A stretch of DNA of 64,000 nt from Litoribacterium kuwaitense. Lineage in GTDB: Bacteria > Bacillota > Bacilli > Bacillales > DSM-28697. The position numbers and the translations under genes are program-made. The stretch is from contig NZ_JAALFC010000018.1 of assembly GCF_011058155.1 (NCBI RefSeq), positions 1 through 64,000 of the forward strand, in the 5' to 3' direction. The notes beneath the pieces were generated by a model. That model had not been told where the DNA came from. It made no database searches and worked only from the letters and a program-made list of their open reading frames with translations. Positions 52,945 through 62,188 of this stretch are shown piece by piece. Each line of letters begins with the position of its first letter. The stretch's first letter is position 1.

Positions 52945-53103
52945 TCTTGTCACTCCTTTTAGAAAGATATTCTCATTACAAACAATTTAATGGTTTTTGT
53001 CAAGGTGATTATGATTTAAAATAAATGGGTAAAGATAAATTGTACTACGTCGTCCACGTCAATTTTTGTCGAAATTTATTAAACATCAGGGGGTTATTCA
53101 AAA

Positions 53104-54162
53104 ATGAAAAGGAAAATGATACTAGCAGGGGCGTTCAGTCTTGCTACTTTTATTGGGGCGGTGTTACCAGGTACATATGCGATGAACACTGTGGTAGCTG
53201 CTGAACAAGCAGTAAAAACTGAAGGCCATGTCACTATAAGTTCTATCAACGAAAAAGCGCCTGAATACAATGTTCAAATCAATTACCCACAATTCCAAGG
53301 TTTAAAGGACCAGGCGTTTCAAGAGTCCATCAATCAATCCATTAAAGACTGGGTCAATCAGAAAAAAACAGAGATCGTTGACGGGGCTCTGGAGTATCCA
53401 TCTCCACAAGGAGCAGCTTATCAATTATTTATGGATGTGACCGAACGCCAATCAGGTAATTTTATTTCTGCTGTTATGACAACTTACCAATATACTGGCG
53501 GGGCAAATGGCAATGAAACAGTCTCTTCTTACAATGTTTTAAATAAAGCCGAAGGGAAATCCTTCACACTACCAGAAGTCGTGAAAGACATTGACCAATT
53601 GAATAACCTAATCCAAAAAGAATTTCAAAAGCATGAAGACGTCTATGGGGCAACCGCTCTAAATTATCCAGGGGTTCGCGAGGATCAGCCCTTTGCTCTA
53701 ACAGACGATGCCTTAATCGTTTATTTTTCCGAATATGAAGTAGCACCTGGTTCAGTTGGAGCAAATTCTGTCTCTATCCCCCGTGATGAAATTGCCTTGA
53801 TTGATGAACTTGCCGACCAGAAAAGTAACATAAATGCTTCAGAGAAAGCGACAGTCACTGTTCCAGTTAAGAAAAGCGATCAAGGAAAAACCTTGATTTC
53901 TGTCCGGGAGCTTGCGGAAGCGTTAGATATGAACATTACATGGAATCAAGAATTAAGAAGGGTGTATTTAGAAGAGGCTGGGGCTTCATACGAAATCGTA
54001 CCTTCCGTACCTATTTACCAAGTCAACGGTATTTCTATGCGAGACATTGAGCAACCGGTATTTATTGACGGCCATGTTTTCGTGCATACAGACTTCTTAA
54101 CGGATGCATTAGACGCCAAAGTGAGTTCATCTACAGCTGATCATATTTCTATAACGAGGTAA
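53104..54162 (+). CDS. Secreted DUF3298 plus copper-amine-oxidase-N domain protein
   Basis: A signal peptide (MILAGAFSLATFIGAVLPG) leads to an RsiV-like DUF4163/DUF3298 region (about residues 40-230: YNVQINYPQFQGLKDQAFQE; AVMTTYQYTGGANGNE; PFALTDDALIVYFSEYEVAP). Residues about 255-350 form a copper-amine-oxidase-like stalk domain (SVRELAEALDMNITWNQELR). In RsiV the DUF3298 part binds lysozyme; here there is no sigma factor or membrane anchor next to it. The protein probably acts at the wall. GGGGG lies before the ATG. Confidence 0.82.
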   Translation: MKRKMILAGAFSLATFIGAVLPGTYAMNTVVAAEQAVKTEGHVTISSINEKAPEYNVQINYPQFQGLKDQAFQESINQSIKDWVNQKKTEIVDGALEYPSPQGAAYQLFMDVTERQSGNFISAVMTTYQYTGGANGNETVSSYNVLNKAEGKSFTLPEVVKDIDQLNNLIQKEFQKHEDVYGATALNYPGVREDQPFALTDDALIVYFSEYEVAPGSVGANSVSIPRDEIALIDELADQKSNINASEKATVTVPVKKSDQGKTLISVRELAEALDMNITWNQELRRVYLEEAGASYEIVPSVPIYQVNGISMRDIEQPVFIDGHVFVHTDFLTDALDAKVSSSTADHISITR

Positions 54163-54197
54163 GTCAATCGTTTATTGTAAAAAGTTTGCAAAGATGC

Positions 54198-54490
54198 TTG
54201 CTTTCTAAGTTTAAATCAGTGTAAGATAGGAAAGATCAATCAAACGAAACGGACGAGAGAGGAGGTTGTCATCATGCAAAACGTTATTTTAAACCAAGGA
54301 ATATTATTAAGCTCCATCTGTTCTTATTTTGCTGATTCAACCTCTTCAATACGAATATAGTTATCAATATCTGGAAAACAGGTTTCGTATGGATAAGTAG
54401 CCATTGGGTCATACGATAGCCTTGTTCGTCTTCAGTGTTGCTTATTTTCTATTTCGTGAAGGTGTGTTGCATTTGCAGCGCACCTTTTTT
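54198..54490 (+). promoter_or_regulatory. Attenuator-like leader upstream of the bmrCD genes
   Basis: The order is: a possible promoter TTGCTT, 18 bp, TAAGAT (54198-54227); ribosome site GAGAGGAGG (54256-54264); a short open frame from ATG 54274; and a terminator (AAGGTGTGTTGC at 54459-54470 pairing with GCAGCGCACCTT at 54475-54486, then T). B. subtilis bmrCD is controlled by a leader peptide (BmrB) through ribosome-mediated attenuation. The layout here is the same, though I cannot show an antiterminator. Confidence 0.55.
54274..54400 (+). CDS. Putative leader peptide, apparently frameshifted
   Basis: ATG 54274 has a very strong ribosome site. As read it codes 28 residues and stops at 54358-54360. 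Removing one A at the AA near 54313 gives about 41 residues (starting MQNVILNQGILL, continuing APSVLILLIQPLQYEYSY) to TAG 54398-54400. Downstream of that TAG the same frame again codes a hydrophobic stretch (TIALFVFSVAYFLFRE), so a decayed small membrane-protein gene is the other reading. The leader-peptide call rests on position only. Confidence 0.4.
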
Positions 54491-54578
54491 GTTTTTTTAA
54501 ACAAAAAACAGTCCTCACCTTCATAAAGTGATAGGGTTTGAGCGATCAATTTTACTTATTCAGAGGAGGAAAATTTAA

Positions 54579-54635
54579 ATGTCAAAACAAAAGAACATTA
54601 GGAATAGTGAGAAGAGTTATTTAGATGACGGTTAG
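54579..54635 (+). CDS. 18-codon open frame with strong ribosome site
   Basis: ATG 54579 with GAGGAGG nine bases upstream reads MSKQKNIRNSEKSYLDDG and stops, 46 bases before the exporter gene. It lies past the terminator, so it would be translated only in read-through transcripts. It could be a second leader peptide or a vestige. Confidence 0.35.
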   Translation: MSKQKNIRNSEKSYLDDG

Positions 54636-54681
54636 TGACTGATCGTCGATCGGATGAAAGATACGGAAGGAGTAGTACGTT

Positions 54682-56430
54682 ATGTTTCAAGTTTTAAAAC
54701 GGTTATCTTGGTTTTTTAAAGAAGAAAAGAAGCGTTATACCATTGCATTAAGCTTGCTCTTCATTGTAGGCGTGATTGACCTTGTTCCACCAAGAATTAT
54801 TGGACTCACTGTCGATCAGATGCAAATCGGGGCTATGGATAAGGAAAAAGTTGTTTTATACTTATTTGTTTTATTAGGAACGACTGCCCTATCCTATATA
54901 TTAACCTATGGCTGGATGTATCAGCTTTTTGGCGGTGCCTTTTTAGCGGAGAAACGCTTGCGCTCAAAATTAATGAGTCATTTATTCAAGATGGCCCCGC
55001 CTTTTTTTGAGCGTCAGCGTACGGGTGATTTAATGGCACGAGGAACCAATGACTTAAAAGCAGTGTCGATGACGGCTGGGTTCGGTTTGTTGACCCTCGT
55101 TGACGCAACAGCTTTTATGCTCGCTATTTTAGTGGCCATGACAATTATGATTGATTGGAAGCTGACTCTTGCTGCTGTATTGCCCTTGCCGATCATGGCC
55201 GTGGCTATTGCTTATTTAGGGGGTAAAATTCATACACGGTTTACAGCGGCACAAAAAGCGTTCGGGACACTAAATGATCGGGTTTTAGAGTCTGTGGCAG
55301 GAATGAGGGTTATTCGTGCCTTCAGAAAAGAACGCGATGATGAAGAACGGTTTTATCGCATGAGTGAGGACGTTTATGAGAAGAATGTGCGAGTTGCTAA
55401 AATTGAGGCATTTTTTGACCCTTTAGTTAATATTATTGTTGGCTTAAGCTATACGATTGGGCTTGGGTATGGGACCTATCTTGTGTTACAGCAGGAGCTT
55501 ACGATTGGTCAGTTAATCACCTTTAATATTTATTTAGGGATGCTTATTTGGCCGATGTTTGCCATTGGCGAACTCATTAATATTATGCAACGAGGCAATG
55601 CTTCTTTGGCACGAGTGAATGAAACACTCGAAGAGAAAGAAGATGTGCCAGATCCTGAAAATCCTGCGGTTGTAGGAGGAGACGGTTCAATTGTCTTTAA
55701 TGAGCTAAATTTTTCGTACCCGGATACGGATGATGCACAATTAAAAGAGGTTTCCCTAAGGATTGGCAAAGGAGAAACCATTGGTATTGTCGGGAAAACT
55801 GGTAGCGGAAAGTCAACCTTCGTGAAACAGCTTTTACGCTTTTACCCAAACATTCAGGGAGAGCTTGGTTTTTACGGTGCGCCTATTGCACAGCAAGCGA
55901 AGGTTTCTGTTCGTGCCCGGATTGGTTATGTGCCACAGGATCACATTTTGTTTTCAGCATCGGTGCAGGAAAACATTATGTTTGGAAACCCTGATGCCAC
56001 GGAGAAAGAATTTAATGAAGCTGTTCGTCTATCCGCTTTAGAAAAAGACTTGACCTTTTTGCCGGAAGGTCTTGAGACGATGGTTGGAGAAAAAGGAGTG
56101 GCTCTTTCAGGTGGGCAAAAGCAACGGATTTCCATTGCCCGTGCCTTGATCGATGATCCCGATGTCTTAATTCTTGATGATTCACTATCTGCTGTCGATG
56201 CAAAAACAGAAGCTTTGATTGTGGAAAATTTACAGCAAAACCGTACCGGGAAAACAACCTTAATTACGACCCATCGGATGTCGGCAGTAGAGCATGCGGA
56301 TCAGATCTATGTGTTTGATCAAGGTCGGATTGTCGAGTCGGGGACGCATGATGAGCTTATGAATGGCGACGGTTGGTATAAAGAACAGGCTGTAAGGCAA
56401 AAGATGGACACGGAAGGAGTGCTCCCGTGA
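54682..56430 (+). CDS. bmrC: Heterodimeric ABC multidrug exporter subunit BmrC-like
   Basis: The 582-residue half-exporter has six membrane helices (about residues 15-310) and an ATPase domain. Walker A is GKTGSGKST, the signature is ALSGGQKQR, and Walker B ends in LILDD, with Asp500 in the place of the catalytic Glu. This is the known degenerate site of BmrC. With the partner subunit it forms one live and one dead ATP site. It exports drugs such as Hoechst dye, doxorubicin or mitoxantrone in B. subtilis. GGAAGGAG precedes the ATG; its stop overlaps the next start. Confidence 0.92.
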   Translation: MFQVLKRLSWFFKEEKKRYTIALSLLFIVGVIDLVPPRIIGLTVDQMQIGAMDKEKVVLYLFVLLGTTALSYILTYGWMYQLFGGAFLAEKRLRSKLMSHLFKMAPPFFERQRTGDLMARGTNDLKAVSMTAGFGLLTLVDATAFMLAILVAMTIMIDWKLTLAAVLPLPIMAVAIAYLGGKIHTRFTAAQKAFGTLNDRVLESVAGMRVIRAFRKERDDEERFYRMSEDVYEKNVRVAKIEAFFDPLVNIIVGLSYTIGLGYGTYLVLQQELTIGQLITFNIYLGMLIWPMFAIGELINIMQRGNASLARVNETLEEKEDVPDPENPAVVGGDGSIVFNELNFSYPDTDDAQLKEVSLRIGKGETIGIVGKTGSGKSTFVKQLLRFYPNIQGELGFYGAPIAQQAKVSVRARIGYVPQDHILFSASVQENIMFGNPDATEKEFNEAVRLSALEKDLTFLPEGLETMVGEKGVALSGGQKQRISIARALIDDPDVLILDDSLSAVDAKTEALIVENLQQNRTGKTTLITTHRMSAVEHADQIYVFDQGRIVESGTHDELMNGDGWYKEQAVRQKMDTEGVLP

Positions 56431-58448
56431 TGAAAATGCAAACAGGAAAGCGGCTTTATCAATACGCTTTGACAAGTAAAAAAAGAATTTTGCTTGGGTT
56501 ATTGTTACTGGTGGTAGCGGTGGGAGCAGAATTAAGCGGTCCACTTATTGCCAAGACCATTATTGACCGTCATATTGTCGGTGTTGAAGAGCCATGGTAT
56601 AGCACGACAGAGCAACCTAATGCTGTTGAGTACAAAGGCACATGGGTCATTCGTGAATCGTATGCTGACGATGCTAATTCATTGGAACCGGCTGGTCAAG
56701 TTGCTCAGATCGGAACGACTTTTTATTGGACAGAAGAGGTTCTCCCACAATATGGGGAACGTTCGTTTGACAATGGGGTTATGAGAGTGTCAAGCGAAGA
56801 GATCGAGTTTACGACACAAGCCAGTCCTTTAAGTGGCTCAGAGATTTTGGCTTTTTATCAGCCAGAAGTGGCAAAAATCATTGGCTGGCTAAGCTTTTAC
56901 TTAGGATTAATTATTGTGGCCACCTTTTTCCAATACGGACAAAATTATTTTCTCAAAGTCTCAGCTAACCGTATTATTCAAAGGATGCGCATCGATGTAT
57001 TTTCTCATTTGTCGCGCTTGCCGGTTCGTTTTTTTGATAATCTTCCCGCCGGAAAAATTGTTTCCCGCGTAACGAATGATACGGAAGCGATACGTGAGTT
57101 GTATGTTGCTGTTTTGTCTAACTTTTTTACGAGCGGTATTTATATGCTTGGTATTTATACAGCGATGTTTTTCTTAGATGCGCGCTTAGCCGCATTTAGC
57201 TTGCTACTCATTCCGGTGATGGTCGTGTGGATGGTCGTTTACCGTAAGTTAACATCTAAACACAATCATGACATTCGCTCCAAAATTAGTGAAATTAATG
57301 CGAATATGAACGAAAATATTCAAGGCATGTCAATGATACAAGCGTTTAGACGTGAGCAAGATCGGATGGAGCAATTTGAGGAAATGAATGAATCCTATAT
57401 GCAGTCACAGAAAAAGCTCCTTCTCATTGATTCTCTGACGTCACATAACTTAACATGGGTGTTAAGAAATATCGTCGTTGCCATGATTATTTGGTTTGCC
57501 GCAGGTGGAGCAGCTGGAACAATAGGCAGTATTATTACGCTCGGTACGCTATATGCTTTTGTCGATTACGTCACGCGCTTGTTTGAGCCTTTGAACAATA
57601 TAGTTAACCAATTAAATAACTTAGAGCAGGCAAGGGTATCTGGAGAGCGTGTCTTTAAATTAATGGATGAACGAGGGTTTGATGTAGCTGACGACAAGAT
57701 TCAACGATTAACAGGAGATGTTGAATTTGCTAATGTAACCTTTGGTTATAAGGAGAATGAAGCCGTTTTAAAAAATATAACGTTTCATGCCAAGCCAGGC
57801 GAAACAATTGCTCTCGTAGGTCATACTGGTTCTGGAAAAAGTTCGCTGATGAACTTGCTCTTTCGTTTTTATGATGCTCAAGAAGGCCGAATTTTGATGG
57901 ATGGGCAAGACATCAGAGACTTATCGCCTCAAGCTTTGCGATCTCATATGGCAATTGTCCTCCAGGATCCTTATTTGTTCACCGGAACGATTGGATCAAA
58001 TATTGCAATGGAAAATGAAGAGATGCCGAGAGAGGATATTGAGCAGGCACTGAGAGCCGTTGGTGGCGCAGAGATGTTTAAGCAGTTTGAAAAGGGCATC
58101 GATGAGCCTGTCAGAGAAAAAGGGAGCACACTCTCAAGTGGACAGCGTCAGCTCATCAGCTTTGCGCGTGCGCTGGCGATTGACCCAGCCATTCTCGTTC
58201 TTGATGAGGCGACTTCGAACATTGATACGGAGACTGAGGCGATGATCCAAAGAGGGCTTGATGTGTTGAAGAAGGGACGAACGACATTTATCATCGCGCA
58301 TCGCCTGTCGACCATTCGAGATGCGGATCAGATTCTCGTGTTGGACGCTGGTCGGATTGTAGAAAGAGGAACGCATGAGCAATTAATGGCATTGGGTGGG
58401 AGTTATGCTCAAATGTACCGTTTACAAAAGCAAAAAAATGCTGGATAA
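56427..58448 (+). CDS. bmrD: Heterodimeric ABC multidrug exporter subunit BmrD-like
   Basis: The 673-residue partner subunit has Walker A GHTGSGKSS, signature TLSSGQRQL and Walker B ILVLDE with the catalytic Glu594, followed by IIAHRLST. Between helices 1 and 2 it carries an extracellular insert of about 95 residues (around 50-150), the hallmark of BmrD. Same length as the B. subtilis protein. Start is GTG 56427 or ATG 56430; GGAAGGAG serves both. A terminator follows at 58479. Confidence 0.92.
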   Translation: MMKMQTGKRLYQYALTSKKRILLGLLLLVVAVGAELSGPLIAKTIIDRHIVGVEEPWYSTTEQPNAVEYKGTWVIRESYADDANSLEPAGQVAQIGTTFYWTEEVLPQYGERSFDNGVMRVSSEEIEFTTQASPLSGSEILAFYQPEVAKIIGWLSFYLGLIIVATFFQYGQNYFLKVSANRIIQRMRIDVFSHLSRLPVRFFDNLPAGKIVSRVTNDTEAIRELYVAVLSNFFTSGIYMLGIYTAMFFLDARLAAFSLLLIPVMVVWMVVYRKLTSKHNHDIRSKISEINANMNENIQGMSMIQAFRREQDRMEQFEEMNESYMQSQKKLLLIDSLTSHNLTWVLRNIVVAMIIWFAAGGAAGTIGSIITLGTLYAFVDYVTRLFEPLNNIVNQLNNLEQARVSGERVFKLMDERGFDVADDKIQRLTGDVEFANVTFGYKENEAVLKNITFHAKPGETIALVGHTGSGKSSLMNLLFRFYDAQEGRILMDGQDIRDLSPQALRSHMAIVLQDPYLFTGTIGSNIAMENEEMPREDIEQALRAVGGAEMFKQFEKGIDEPVREKGSTLSSGQRQLISFARALAIDPAILVLDEATSNIDTETEAMIQRGLDVLKKGRTTFIIAHRLSTIRDADQILVLDAGRIVERGTHEQLMALGGSYAQMYRLQKQKNAG

Positions 58449-58478
58449 ACGATAATTAAACAGAGAATGGCAAGAGAG

Positions 58479-58510
58479 ATGGAGACACGGCAAAATGTGT
58501 CTCCATTTTC
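58479..58510 (+). terminator. Terminator of the bmrCD genes
   Basis: ATGGAGACAC (58479-58488) pairs with GTGTCTCCAT (58497-58506), then TTT. Confidence 0.75.
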
Positions 58511-58576
58511 ATGACAAGAGGTCATGTTTTAAATTTTTAAGTCAAATGGAAGCGACACTAGGTCAACACTTCTAAA

Positions 58577-58906
58577 CTAGTTTACCAATTCTACAAAGGT
58601 CGTATGAATACCAAGTGGATGTTTTTCTCTTACATAGCCGTCATATCCAACTTTAATTTTGTCTCCAATTTGAAATGTTGTGCCATTGGCAACGGAAAGA
58701 TTCACATCTACTAGACTTCCTGATTTAAGAATGTCGCCTTTTTTTATTGAAACGAGTGCCATTTCGTCATTTAGTTCTTCAATTGTTCCGATGAAGGTAG
58801 CTTCACTCTCTTGATCATCCGCATGATCACCGCTAGAAGTGGTACAAGCGCCTAATAAACCAATAGATACAATAAGGATTAACGCAATAAGTTTCTTGAT
58901 AGACAT
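58577..58906 (-). CDS. DUF3221/YobA-like lipoprotein
   Basis: The ATG at 58906 opens a lipoprotein signal (LIALILIVSIGLLGAC). The mature part of about 80 residues is a small beta-barrel-like domain (FIGTIEELNDEMALVSIKKG; GDKIKVGYDGYVREKHP) seen in many Bacillus lipoproteins of unknown use. GAGTGGTG lies before the start. Single-gene unit, convergent with bmrCD. Confidence 0.75.
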   Translation of the reverse strand: MSIKKLIALILIVSIGLLGACTTSSGDHADDQESEATFIGTIEELNDEMALVSIKKGDILKSGSLVDVNLSVANGTTFQIGDKIKVGYDGYVREKHPLGIHTTFVELVN

Positions 58907-59186
58907 CACCACTCTCATATGAGATGTTGACACGATAGGATTAAAAAATGCTGCTCAGTCGAAATTGCTGAACTCTTTCACGAGCGTCATACTACATGTT
59001 ATCTCTATTTTTATCACAAAAAAACCACATATCATTAGTCTTACGTGTTGGTGATGTACGTTAGAATTTGAATGTGTAAAATTTTTCAACGGTTGAAGAG
59101 CTTTTGTTACATCGTATATAGGTGATCCGTTAGGTTGTTTGGTGAGGAATATGCTATGATTCTTTTTGGGAAAAGGAGGTTCGTTC

Positions 59187-60455
59187 ATGCAATATGATTG
59201 TATCGTCATCGGTGGTGGTCCAGCAGGATTAATGGCTGCCACGTCAGCCGCTCTTCATGGAGCAAGTGTTTGTGTCATTGAAAAAGGAAAAACGCTCGGT
59301 CGAAAGCTGGCGATTTCAGGTGGAGGACGCTGTAACGTTACGAACCGACAGCCTCTCCCAATTCTCGTTGAGCACCTACCGGGTAATGGTAAGTTTTTAT
59401 ATAGCGCCTTCTCAACTTATGACAATGAGGCGATTATTACATTTTTTGAAGACCTGGGCATTAAATTAAAAGAAGAAGATCGCGGTCGCATGTTTCCCGT
59501 ATCAAATTCAGCGCAGGATGTTGTGAATGCATTGCTTAAAAAGCTTTCTACGCTAAAAGTTTCGCTGCGCACCGAAGCAAAGGTGGCTGGTCTTCGTTTA
59601 CTTGATGGGCGTGTACAAGGTGTAAAGCTGGAGGATGGGACGGCAGTTGCTGCCAAGGCAGTGATTGTCGCTTCTGGTGGAAAATCTGTTCCGAAAACAG
59701 GCTCCACTGGGGATGGCTATGCATGGGCGAAGCAAGCAGGTCACACGATCACTGAATTATATCCTACAGAAGTACCGGTGACATCAAATGCGCCATGGAT
59801 TCAATCTCGTGAATTGCAGGGACTGTCTTTACAGGATGTCGCTGTAACAGTGTATTCGCATAAGAATAAGCCGGTTAAAACGCATCGCTGGGATGCGCTG
59901 ATTACGCATTTCGGATTTTCAGGTCCGGCGGTATTAAGGTGTAGTCAATATGTCGTTAAAGCCCTCAAGCATAGTAAAGGAAAAGGTGCTGTACAGCTTG
60001 GCTTTGATACGAAGCCAGACCAACATGAAGAAGACGTATTTCAAGAACTTGCCGCCATGCAGAAACAGGCGCCAGATAAAGCCTGTAAAAATACATTTAA
60101 AGGTTTTTTACAAGAAAGGTACTTGCGTTTTTTACTTGTGAAGGCCGGCATAGATGAAGGAGAGCCGGTTCGAACGGTTTCTAAGGTCAAGCTCCGTCAG
60201 CTAGCCTCTCTATGCAAGGATTTTCGAGTAGACGTCAATGGGACGCTTTCCATCGAGAAAGCATTTATTACTGGTGGCGGTGTTCATTTAAAAGAAGTTG
60301 ATCCGAAAACAATGGCATCTAAGAAAATGCCTGGCCTTTTTTTCTCTGGTGAAATCTTAGATATCCATGGGTATACAGGCGGTTATAATATTACTGCTGC
60401 ATTTGTGACTGGATTTTGTGCCGGTAAAGCGGCTGCGGAGTCGCGTAGCATTTGA
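59187..60455 (+). CDS. ytfP: HI0933/BaiN-family flavoprotein (YtfP-like)
   Basis: The 422-residue FAD protein: CIVIGGGPAGLMAATSAALH, then GRKLAISGGGRCNVTN, DRGRMFPVSNSAQDV, VIVASGGKSVPKTGSTGDGY, and GLFFSGEILDIHGYTGGYN at the C-terminal FAD site. The family is widespread and poorly understood; one relative (BaiN) reduces bile acids. AAAGGAGG lies eight bases before ATG 59187, so the upstream TTG is excluded. It ends at the hairpin at 60525. Confidence 0.9.
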   Translation: MQYDCIVIGGGPAGLMAATSAALHGASVCVIEKGKTLGRKLAISGGGRCNVTNRQPLPILVEHLPGNGKFLYSAFSTYDNEAIITFFEDLGIKLKEEDRGRMFPVSNSAQDVVNALLKKLSTLKVSLRTEAKVAGLRLLDGRVQGVKLEDGTAVAAKAVIVASGGKSVPKTGSTGDGYAWAKQAGHTITELYPTEVPVTSNAPWIQSRELQGLSLQDVAVTVYSHKNKPVKTHRWDALITHFGFSGPAVLRCSQYVVKALKHSKGKGAVQLGFDTKPDQHEEDVFQELAAMQKQAPDKACKNTFKGFLQERYLRFLLVKAGIDEGEPVRTVSKVKLRQLASLCKDFRVDVNGTLSIEKAFITGGGVHLKEVDPKTMASKKMPGLFFSGEILDIHGYTGGYNITAAFVTGFCAGKAAAESRSI

Positions 60456-60524
60456 GTAGGTGAATCTGTAAATGAATAAAGAAGCGAAAGCTATGTAAGC
60501 ACCGATTGTCGTTATATGTATCAG

Positions 60525-60568
60525 AGTGTAGGCCAAGTCTTTCCCAGTCTTTGTCTACACTTTTTTTG
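60525..60568 (+). terminator. Terminator hairpin, dispersed-repeat copy 5
   Basis: AGTGTAGGCCAAG (60525-60537) pairs with CTTTGTCTACACT (60549-60561), with a T8 tail. It ends the ytfP transcript. Confidence 0.88.
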
Positions 60569-61136
60569 TTGCGCACTTCGCAAGATGTTTGTTAGCCGAG
60601 GCGCGAAGGTGAACGTGGATGTGAATAGAGCTCTTTGTTCATGAGAGGATGACCGGACCAAAGTTAAGCAATGAAGGATGAGAACGTTTGTCAGCAGGCA
60701 GAACTGACGGTGCTTTGAAGCTGTTCGTTTTTTTACAAGAGCCATGTAACTCGTACTTTGATTCAAGGCAATATCTAGATTAATAAGTGTCAGAGATTGT
60801 TCAACTTTGCACAATCTATTTTATTTGAATAATGTTATGCTGGAATATAAACCTCTTAACAATGCTTGTAAAAATACCCCATAAGCCACTGAATATGAGA
60901 ATTAATCGATGTATTCACATACAATTCCGACCAATGTCACCTTTTCATCACAAATTTTTGATGTTTTTGTGAACAATTATCGTCAAAACTATGACATCTG
61001 TTGAAATCGCTTCTTTTGCGACTGACAGGAGGTTCGTTTTCTTGGTACTCTCGTTGTTGGAACAGATAAGTGTCTGGAGAAAGGATTTCATTTTTCTTAA
61101 TTTTAAAGCCAAAGTTTGGGAGGAAGGTGGATTGGC
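60569..61136. other. Gene-free region before the qox operon
   Basis: More than 500 bp with no accepted gene. A 97-codon minus frame at 60521-60814 has no ribosome site, runs through the terminator, and is rejected. The qox promoter must lie here. A half of a Rex-like palindrome (TTGTGAACAA near 60967) was seen but not the other half. Confidence 0.4.
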
Positions 61137-62171
61137 ATGTTGCGTCGTCTAAAATCATGGACGGTATTTGGGATGATTGCTCTCGTTATGGCTGGGTGTA
61201 GTGCACCAACAGTCTTACAGCCGAAAGGACCAGTAGCGTCACAGCAAAGCGACCTTATTATCTTTTCAATTATATTTATGTTAACGATTGTTGCAGTTGT
61301 TTTCGTATTGCTTGTTGTGATCCTATTAAAATACCGGGATCGTAAAGAAAATCCGAACTACGATCCGGATCACGAAGGTAATATTTGGCTAGAAGTTGTC
61401 TGGACAGTTATTCCAGTTATTATCGTTATCGCGTTGTCTATTCCAACGGTTCAAACGATTTATTCATTAGAAGAGCCCCCAGAGGCGACACGAGATAAAG
61501 AGCCGTTAGTGGTTCATGCGACGTCAGTCAACTGGAAGTGGATATTTAGTTATCCAGAGCAAGACATTGAAACTGTGAATTATTTAAACATTCCAGTGGA
61601 TCAACCTATTTTGTTCAAGTTGACTTCGGCAGATTCGATGGCAGCCTTATGGATTCCGCAGCTCGGTGGCCAGAAATATAACATGGCCGGTATGCAGACA
61701 CAGTTGTACTTACAGGCGGATCATGAAGGTACTTTTGCTGGAAGAAACGCCAACTTTACTGGTGAAGGCTTTGAAGCACAGCGCTTTGACGTCAATGCGA
61801 TCTCTGAGGAAGAATTTGAAGATTGGGTAGAAGAGACGCATGAAACAGCACCAGAATTAACACAGGCAGAATACGATCTTAAGCTGATGATTCCGGGTCA
61901 TGTTGATGAGATGACGTTTAAAGGAACGCATCTTGACTGGATTGACCATGCAACGTCAGGTTCATATGCGCTTGAAGCACGTGAACGCCTTGGATATGAA
62001 GAGCGCAACCCGAACTCTAAAGCGCCGGAAAAAGAGCTGATAGATCCAAATACATTAGAATATTATACAAACCCGGAGTCTAGAGAAGAAGAGGAATCAT
62101 CAGAACATGAAGGCCATGTTGCCGAGGAGACAGATGGCGAGCATGCTTCAGATAGCGAGCATAGTCATTAA
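61137..62171 (+). CDS. qoxA: Cytochrome aa3 quinol oxidase subunit II
   Basis: Subunit II of the menaquinol oxidase. The ATG at 61137, after GGAGGAAGGTGG, opens into a lipoprotein signal ([12 protein letters not shown]), then two membrane helices and a cupredoxin-like outer domain ([40 protein letters not shown]). The CuA cysteines of cytochrome c oxidases are absent, so this is QoxA and not CtaC. The tail of about 45 residues is very Glu- and His-rich, an acidic extension that suits an alkaliphile. qoxB follows by 17 bp. Confidence 0.94.
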   Translation: MLRRLKSWTVFGMIALVMAGCSAPTVLQPKGPVASQQSDLIIFSIIFMLTIVAVVFVLLVVILLKYRDRKENPNYDPDHEGNIWLEVVWTVIPVIIVIALSIPTVQTIYSLEEPPEATRDKEPLVVHATSVNWKWIFSYPEQDIETVNYLNIPVDQPILFKLTSADSMAALWIPQLGGQKYNMAGMQTQLYLQADHEGTFAGRNANFTGEGFEAQRFDVNAISEEEFEDWVEETHETAPELTQAEYDLKLMIPGHVDEMTFKGTHLDWIDHATSGSYALEARERLGYEERNPNSKAPEKELIDPNTLEYYTNPESREEEESSEHEGHVAEETDGEHASDSEHSH

Positions 62172-62188
62172 GAAAGGGGGAGAGTCAA

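Noticed and set aside
60521-60814. 97-codon minus-strand frame
   Set aside because: It runs through the ytfP terminator, has no ribosome site and no family features.
60955-60985. Rex site before qoxA
   Set aside because: Only one half (TTGTGAACAA) resembles the palindrome; the second half is absent.
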